Assembly (NCBI RefSeq): GCF_000425445.1
Contig: NZ_KE384379.1
Coordinates: 292,858-356,857 of the forward strand
DNA: 64,000 nt
Direction: 5' to 3'
Origin: Flavobacterium denitrificans DSM 15936
GTDB taxonomy: Bacteria > Bacteroidota > Bacteroidia > Flavobacteriales > Flavobacteriaceae
A model generated the notes under the pieces. The model did no database searches. It was given only the letters and a program-made list of their open reading frames with translations, and was not told the DNA's origin. Position numbers and translations under genes: made by a program. This document shows positions 59,499-64,000 of this stretch, one piece after another. How positions within the stretch are numbered: position 1 is the stretch's first letter; every line of letters starts with the position of its first letter.

Positions 59499-59605
59499 AT
59501 TTTTAGTTTAAAGTTGAAAAGTCTAAAGTCAACAAGTGACTCAAACGAATTAAACAAAGTTCATACCTTTTTACAAGAGATGCCAATTTGTCTGAAAACG
59601 CTTCT

Positions 59606-59670
59606 TTTGTTTCAGGCTTTGAAGTTTCAAGTTAACTGCAGAGAACCTGAAACCTGAAACTTGAAACAAA
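59606..59670. repeat. GTTTCAGG/CCTGAAAC hairpin between clpP and tig
   Basis: TTTGTTTCAGG pairs with CCTGAAAC...AAACAAA; AGTTTCAAGTTAACTG inside is shared with 58771-58820. Confidence 0.7.
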
Positions 59671-59710
59671 AAAAGAACGTCAACAGAATAAAAAATTCCA
59701 TTGACGTTCA
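59668..59710 (-). terminator. Terminator of tig
   Basis: On the minus strand GAACGTCAA pairs with TTGACGTTC, followed by TTTTTTTG. Confidence 0.85.
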
Positions 59711-59814
59711 AATATAATTATTTTTATCTTTCAGTTTCTGTAATAAAACCTTAATTTTTAAAAAGCAAACTTCTTAATTTTCGGCTTTACAACTTTTGAC
59801 TTTCAGACTTAAAT

Positions 59815-61137
59815 TTATTCTCCGTAAGACGCAGCGATAAATTCTTCGTAAGTAACCTCTTTTGTTGTTGGGTTTGCTTTTTCTTTGAAGATATCTAACA
59901 TTTTAGCAGCTACAACCTGCTCAGAAAGTCTTTTCACTTCGTCTTGGTTAGATAAAACTCTAGCCACGATTCCTTGAACTTCTTCGTCAGTTGGGTTTGT
60001 TTGACCAAATTGAGCCATTTGCTGTCTGATTGCGTTTGATGTAAACTCTTTCAAATCTTCAAATGTAATTTGGATATTGCTTTGTGCTAAAGCTTTTCCT
60101 TCGATTAATTGGAAACGCAAACCTTTTTCAGATCTAGCATATTCAACTTCAGCTTCTTCAGCAGTTAATTTTTTCTCTCCAACAGTTTGCAACCATTTTT
60201 TCAAGAACTCAGCTGGCAAATCGAATTTAGTGTTTTCGATCAAGAAATCCTGAACATCTAACAATAGTTTTTGATCTGCTTGCTGTGCGAATTGAGATTC
60301 AGCATCTTCTTTAATTTTAGCTTTTAAATCTTCTAAAGAAGCAACTTTTCCTTCACCAAAAAGTTTATCAAACAATTCTTGGTTTAATTCAGCTGGCTCA
60401 GAACCATTGATGGCGCTGATAGTGAAGTTTACTTCTACATCTAAACCGTGAACACCTTCGTGACCAACTTTTAAGTAATCCATTAATTGGTGATCGTCAT
60501 CAAATAAACCTTTTGTGCTTACTGTAACAACATCTCCAACTTTTTTGCCTGTGAATTGTTTTTGAGCTTTTTTGCTGAATGCATCTACAGCAATTGTAGT
60601 TGTATTATTGATTCCGTTTGCTTCGCTTGAGAAAGTTCCAGTCAAGTCTGATTTTGCATCAGATACTTCTTGAGGAATTGCTTTTCCGAATTGTTTTTGG
60701 ATACGCTCTACTTGTCCGTCAATTAATTTGTCGTCAGCAGTAACGATATATTTTACGATATTATTCTTAGCTTCAAGATCAATTTCGAAATTTGGCACTA
60801 AACCAATTTCATATTCGAAAGTTAATTCTTCTGCATCCCAGTTAAAGTTTTCGTTTACTTTAGCAAGAGGAGTTCCTAAAAGATTTAATCTTTCAGATTG
60901 AATATAACGCTCTAAAGCCAAATCAACTACTTTTTTAATCTCTTCTTGTTTAATTGCTTTTCCGTATTGCTTTTCAACAAGATCTTTAGGCACAGCCCCT
61001 TTTCTAAATCCTTTAACTTGCGCTAAAGGCATTTTTTCGTTAATTCTTTTTGCTACTTGACCTTTATAATCCATATGAACAACGTTCATAACAATCGTCT
61101 CGTTTACAGCGTCTATTGCTACTCTTTTAATATCCAT
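59815..61137 (-). CDS. tig: Trigger factor (ribosome-associated chaperone)
   Basis: This 440-residue chaperone binds nascent chains at the ribosome exit. The N-terminal ribosome-binding domain holds the signature loop KGFRKGAVPKDLV around residue 45. The middle region (about 150-250) occupies the place of the FKBP-type prolyl isomerase domain but is divergent: GDVVTVSTKGLF is recognisable, while the aromatic active-site pattern is not. The C-terminal helical arms follow (about 260-440). It is first in the tig-clpP-clpX order. Confidence 0.93.
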   Translation of the reverse strand: MDIKRVAIDAVNETIVMNVVHMDYKGQVAKRINEKMPLAQVKGFRKGAVPKDLVEKQYGKAIKQEEIKKVVDLALERYIQSERLNLLGTPLAKVNENFNWDAEELTFEYEIGLVPNFEIDLEAKNNIVKYIVTADDKLIDGQVERIQKQFGKAIPQEVSDAKSDLTGTFSSEANGINNTTTIAVDAFSKKAQKQFTGKKVGDVVTVSTKGLFDDDHQLMDYLKVGHEGVHGLDVEVNFTISAINGSEPAELNQELFDKLFGEGKVASLEDLKAKIKEDAESQFAQQADQKLLLDVQDFLIENTKFDLPAEFLKKWLQTVGEKKLTAEEAEVEYARSEKGLRFQLIEGKALAQSNIQITFEDLKEFTSNAIRQQMAQFGQTNPTDEEVQGIVARVLSNQDEVKRLSEQVVAAKMLDIFKEKANPTTKEVTYEEFIAASYGE

Positions 61138-61165
61138 CTTCTTCTTTAATTTACGTAATAAAATT

Positions 61166-61196
61166 GGGTTGCAAAATTATAAAATTTTTGCAACCC
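61166..61196 (-). terminator. Hairpin/terminator upstream of tig
   Basis: GGGTTGCAAAA pairs with TTTTGCAACCC and lies between the small membrane-protein gene and tig; on the minus strand it is followed by AATTTTATT. Confidence 0.65.
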
Positions 61197-61250
61197 AACC
61201 AAGTTTTTAATCTATTGTATTTGAAGCAGTTTTAATCTGCTCAATTTGTT

Positions 61251-61595
61251 TTATTTATCGTCTCCGAGTATTTTATAAGTGATCGATTGCAGAACAGACA
61301 AAATAACACTAAAAATTAATGCCGTCCAGAACGAATCGACTGCGAAACCACCAACAATTTTAGTACACAATAAAATGATTACTGCATTTATGACCAATAA
61401 AAACAACCCAAGAGTAACAAGAGTCACTGGCAAAGTCAAGACTACTAAAATTGGTTTTATAAAGATGTTCAGCAATCCTAAAACTACCGCAACAAGTACA
61501 GCTATACCGAAACTAGCCACATGGACCCCCGTTAAAAGATTAGATAATAATAAAACCAAAGCTGCAGTAACAAGAAGTCTAAGTAATAATTTCAT
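61251..61595 (-). CDS. Small four-helix membrane protein (phage holin 4 family-like)
   Basis: This is a 114-residue protein with four hydrophobic segments covering almost the entire chain. It belongs to the family named after mycobacteriophage holins (Phage_holin_4_2), recognised by the LGLLNIFIKPILVVLTLPVTLVTLG core. In chromosomes these are ordinary housekeeping-type membrane proteins with no phage link, and no lysis gene is near. Function unknown. It lies between a hydrolase gene and tig on the same strand. Confidence 0.85.
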   Translation of the reverse strand: MKLLLRLLVTAALVLLLSNLLTGVHVASFGIAVLVAVVLGLLNIFIKPILVVLTLPVTLVTLGLFLLVINAVIILLCTKIVGGFAVDSFWTALIFSVILSVLQSITYKILGDDK

Positions 61596-61650
61596 AGTTT
61601 TTCAGATTTAAAATTTATTTAAAAGTAATAAAATTTTTATCAAAAGAAAA

Positions 61651-62415
61651 CTACTCTTTCAAAAACCCTGCTGTCAACTCAAAAAACATTTTCGGATTTT
61701 CGGCATGGAGCCAATGTCCTGCATTTGGAATTGTTTCCAGTTTTAAATTTGGAAAATGCTCTTTTATTGCATCAATATCCTCATCCTGAATATAACCCGA
61801 ATCTCCTCCTCTTATAAACAATGTTGGCTTATCAAAAACTAAACCTTCAGCTAAAGGTTTCCCGATAGCATCCAGATTATTATTAAAAACTTCTAGATTA
61901 AATCTAAAAGCCAATTGTCCTGGTTCTTTCCAATATAAATTTTTAAGCAAAAATTGGCGCGTCCCAAAATCAGGAACATATTGTGCAACTATTGTTTCTA
62001 CATCAGCTCTGCTTGGTTTTATTGAAAAATCAACTGCATTTAATCCTGCCAAAATATCTTGATGATGTTGTTTATAAAATCTCGGACCAATATCTGCCAC
62101 GATCAATTTATCGACAATTTCAGGATGAGTAGTTGCAAAAAGCATAGCCACTTTTCCTCCCATTGAATGTCCAAGCATATCAATTTTTGCCAAATTATTC
62201 GCTTGACAATATTCAAACACGTCTTGAACCATCGCTTCATAACTCCATTCATCTGAATGAAAACTGCGCCCGTGGTTTCTTAAATCTAAAATATGAACCT
62301 GAAAACCGGCTTCTACATATTGTCCGGCAAGTGTTTTCCAATTATCAGACATTCCCAGAAAACCGTGCATGATGATAAACGGCTTTCCTTCGCCTTCTAT
62401 TTTTGAATAAAGCAT
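61651..62415 (-). CDS. Alpha/beta-fold hydrolase, YbfF-like esterase
   Basis: This is a 254-residue cytoplasmic hydrolase. The oxyanion HGF motif (IIMHGFLGMSDNW) is near residue 18, the nucleophile serine lies in GHSMGGKVAM (about 82-91), the acid in FIRGGDSGYI and the histidine in NAGHWLHAENP. The layout fits the YbfF esterase/haloperoxidase-like group. The substrate is unknown. It follows pdxJ by 23 bp, so the two are probably co-transcribed. Confidence 0.9.
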   Translation of the reverse strand: MLYSKIEGEGKPFIIMHGFLGMSDNWKTLAGQYVEAGFQVHILDLRNHGRSFHSDEWSYEAMVQDVFEYCQANNLAKIDMLGHSMGGKVAMLFATTHPEIVDKLIVADIGPRFYKQHHQDILAGLNAVDFSIKPSRADVETIVAQYVPDFGTRQFLLKNLYWKEPGQLAFRFNLEVFNNNLDAIGKPLAEGLVFDKPTLFIRGGDSGYIQDEDIDAIKEHFPNLKLETIPNAGHWLHAENPKMFFELTAGFLKE

Positions 62416-62438
62416 ATTTTTATTTTTACTTTGAAGAT

Positions 62439-63152
62439 TTATTTCAATTTATTCAAATACATATTTACAGTATTATCCAAGCCAAGATAAAGCGCTTCCG
62501 AGATCAAAGCATGCCCAATAGAAACCTCTAATAAGCCCGGAATATTCTCTTTGAAGAATTTAATGTTATCTAAACTCAAATCATGTCCGGCATTGATTCC
62601 TAAACCTAATTCGTTTGCCAATACTGCCGCTTTTGTGTAAGGCTCAATTCCGTTTTTATTTCCTAATTCGTATTGATGCGCAAAAGCTTCTGTATATAAT
62701 TCAATTCTATCAGTTCCCGTTTTTTTTGCTCCTTCAATAATTTCCAAAACAGGATCAACAAAAATTGACGTTCTAATTCCGTTTCTTTGAAATTCCTGAA
62801 TAACTTCAGTTAAATATTCTTGATTTTTGATGGTATTCCAACCCGCAGAAGATGTAATTGCTCCAATTGCATCAGGAACCAGCGTCACTTGATCAGGCTT
62901 GCATTCTAAAACCAAATCAATAAAATTATGTTGCGGATTCCCTTCAATATTATATTCTGTCGTAACAATTGCTTTTAAATCACGTGCATCCTGATAACGT
63001 ATATGGCGCTCGTCTGGGCGCGGATGAATTGTAATTCCTTGAGCTCCAAACTTCTGAATATCGACAGCTACTTTTAATAAATCAGGAACATTCCCACCGC
63101 GTGCATTTCTTAAAGTTGCAATTTTATTGATATTAACACTTAACTTTGTCAT
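62439..63152 (-). CDS. pdxJ: Pyridoxine 5'-phosphate synthase
   Basis: This 237-residue TIM-barrel enzyme condenses 1-deoxyxylulose 5-phosphate with 3-amino-2-oxopropyl phosphate to make vitamin B6 phosphate. Conserved: LSVNINKIATLRNARGG, GITIHPRPDERHIR, ELYTEAFAH and GINAGHDLSLDN, as well as SIGHALISEAL near the end. Presence of this gene means the DXP-dependent B6 route. It leads a unit with the esterase gene and is divergent from the CBS-domain gene. Confidence 0.96.
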   Translation of the reverse strand: MTKLSVNINKIATLRNARGGNVPDLLKVAVDIQKFGAQGITIHPRPDERHIRYQDARDLKAIVTTEYNIEGNPQHNFIDLVLECKPDQVTLVPDAIGAITSSAGWNTIKNQEYLTEVIQEFQRNGIRTSIFVDPVLEIIEGAKKTGTDRIELYTEAFAHQYELGNKNGIEPYTKAAVLANELGLGINAGHDLSLDNIKFFKENIPGLLEVSIGHALISEALYLGLDNTVNMYLNKLK

Positions 63153-63180
63153 ATAAATAGATAATTAATTCTAGTAACAC

Positions 63181-63202
63181 TATATTTGTAAAGACAAAAA
63201 TA
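63181..63202. promoter_or_regulatory. Divergent -7 elements between pdxJ and the CBS gene
   Basis: TATATTTG at 63181-63188 on the plus strand faces the CBS gene. CAAAAATA at 63195-63202 reads TATTTTTG on the minus strand and faces pdxJ. The two are only 6 bp apart, so the transcripts would overlap at their 5' ends. Confidence 0.45.
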
Positions 63203-63270
63203 CAAAGTAAAACGTCGTAGTTTTTGGTATTTTTTGATTATTTTGCAAAGGAAATATCTTCAATTGATTT

Positions 63271-63930
63271 ATGACAGAAATTACAAACTATATCACCAAT
63301 GATTTCAGAGCGATTGATAGTCAGGAAACGATAGCCTCGATTCAGGATTTTTTTATCGATGTAAATTTTTCTCATTTCCCAATTTTAGAAGATGGGATTT
63401 TCATTGGCAGTATTGCAGCCGATGACATAGAAACTTTTGATACTGATAAAAAAGCAATTGACTACAAATACACATTAGAACGTTTTTTTGCCCGAAAATC
63501 AATGATTTGGCTTGACGTTCTTGAAGTTTTTGCTAAAAATCACACCAATACGGTTCCTGTATTAGACGAAAACAACAGTTATATTGGCTATTATGAAATG
63601 GAAGACATCATGAAATTCTTTCAAGAAACTCCTTTTTTAAAAGAACAAGGAGGGATTATAATTGTCCAAAAAGGGCTTTTGGATTATTCGATGGGACAAA
63701 TTGCTCAAATTGTTGAAAGCAACAATGGCAAAGTCCTTGGCTGTTTTATTTCTGAAGCTGATCTTGAAAATGTTCAGATTACAGTAAAAATTGGAACTGG
63801 CCCATTGAATGAAATCATCCAGACTTTCAGACGATATAATTACGAAATTATTTCTGAACACCAGGAAGATGCTTACATCAACAGCTTAAAAGAACGCTCA
63901 GATTATTTAGACAAATATCTCAACATATAA
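63271..63930 (+). CDS. CBS-domain protein
   Basis: This is a 219-residue protein with a pair of CBS motifs (about residues 10-125; HFPILEDGIFIGSIAADDIE and TVPVLDENNSYIGYYEMEDI). A C-terminal ACT-like region (about 140-210; GIIIVQKGLLDYSMGQIAQIVESN) follows. CBS pairs bind adenine nucleotides and regulate partner proteins. In Bacteroidetes this gene commonly lies between pdxJ and NAD kinase, but the following gene is beyond the window. Function otherwise unknown. Confidence 0.88.
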   Translation: MTEITNYITNDFRAIDSQETIASIQDFFIDVNFSHFPILEDGIFIGSIAADDIETFDTDKKAIDYKYTLERFFARKSMIWLDVLEVFAKNHTNTVPVLDENNSYIGYYEMEDIMKFFQETPFLKEQGGIIIVQKGLLDYSMGQIAQIVESNNGKVLGCFISEADLENVQITVKIGTGPLNEIIQTFRRYNYEIISEHQEDAYINSLKERSDYLDKYLNI

Positions 63931-63942
63931 ATATGAATGTGC

Positions 63943-64000
63943 CAATGAGAAAATTAGACAATTAGATAATTTTCACATTTAAACAATTACCTAATTGACA
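63943..64000. repeat. AATTGACA repeat block at the right edge
   Basis: Contains AATTAGACAATTAGATAATT and ends in CTAATTGACA, resembling the block at 40201-40327. It is cut by the window edge. Confidence 0.45.

Larger units (their letters stand above)
59499..59814. other. Interval between clpP and tig
   Basis: The 316 bp contain the GTTTCAGG hairpin (59606-59670), the tig terminator and AT-rich leader sequence before clpP. No coding ORF or full -7 match for clpP is visible. Confidence 0.55.

Noticed and set aside
61251..61595. Holin-like gene as evidence of a prophage
   Set aside because: The family is common in ordinary chromosomes; no phage structural, lysis or integrase genes are present.

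Overview
The window looks like a Flavobacterium chromosome (Bacteroidetes). The DNA is AT-rich. Many genes are preceded by the Bacteroidetes-type -7 element TAnnTTTG. Two large secreted proteins end in the gliding-motility/type IX secretion C-terminal domain. Gene neighbourhoods such as tig-clpP-clpX, a folK-deoxynucleoside kinase fusion, and pdxJ beside a CBS-domain gene are typical of the group. There is no prophage, transposase, rRNA operon or CRISPR array; this is mostly core chromosome.

Layout. 1-3.3 kb: a minus-strand DNA repair operon (metallo-beta-lactamase exonuclease, ATP-dependent ligase, Lhr-type helicase cut by the window edge). 3.4-10.1 kb: pruA, an orphan gene, rsmG, a fatty acid desaturase, an aminotransferase and a DUF2383 protein. 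10.4-14.8 kb: a U32-family protein, then purT with a small cysteine-rich secreted protein and a Crp/Fnr regulator. 14.9-19.6 kb: glyoxylate shunt genes aceB-aceA, with a divergent RamB-like XRE regulator. 19.6-24.2 kb: small lipoprotein-like genes, then pirin and YceI genes that share an identical operator-promoter module, an AraC regulator and a DUF983 gene. 24.2-31.2 kb: fabD, an EamA transporter, the sugar genes degT-galE, waaA (Kdo transferase) and a small heptad-repeat lipoprotein. 31.2-41.5 kb: two tRNAs, mutS, a DUF1573 protein, a TrmH-type methylase, twin type IX-secreted lectin-domain proteins, a YjbR protein and folK-dNK. 41.6-51.4 kb: sppA, a hydrolase, an AsmA-like protein, a GT9 glycosyltransferase, a DUF2797 protein and a GH3-family enzyme. 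51.6-57.3 kb: serB, an alternating VOC/SRPBCC cluster with a divergent GlxA-type regulator, and an L,D-transpeptidase-like lipoprotein. 57.4-64 kb: clpX, clpP, tig, a small membrane protein, a hydrolase, pdxJ and a CBS-domain protein.

The most unusual content is between genes. Five intergenic sites carry one family of about 75-110 bp structured elements with compensatory base changes in their stems and interchangeable apical hairpins. This is a candidate structured RNA; the Rfam Flavo-1 family is the first thing to test. Several other dispersed hairpin families also occur: a CACGAATT/CAGATTAAAA composite, a 16-bp palindrome in three copies, a GTCATTTCG family and a CTGCAAGG family. Separately, the pirin and YceI genes have the same 16-bp near-palindrome at the same distance from the -7 element, and neither promoter has a clear -33 box. 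This suggests a small activator-controlled regulon.

All functional names come from reading motifs and overall protein character; no database search was run.
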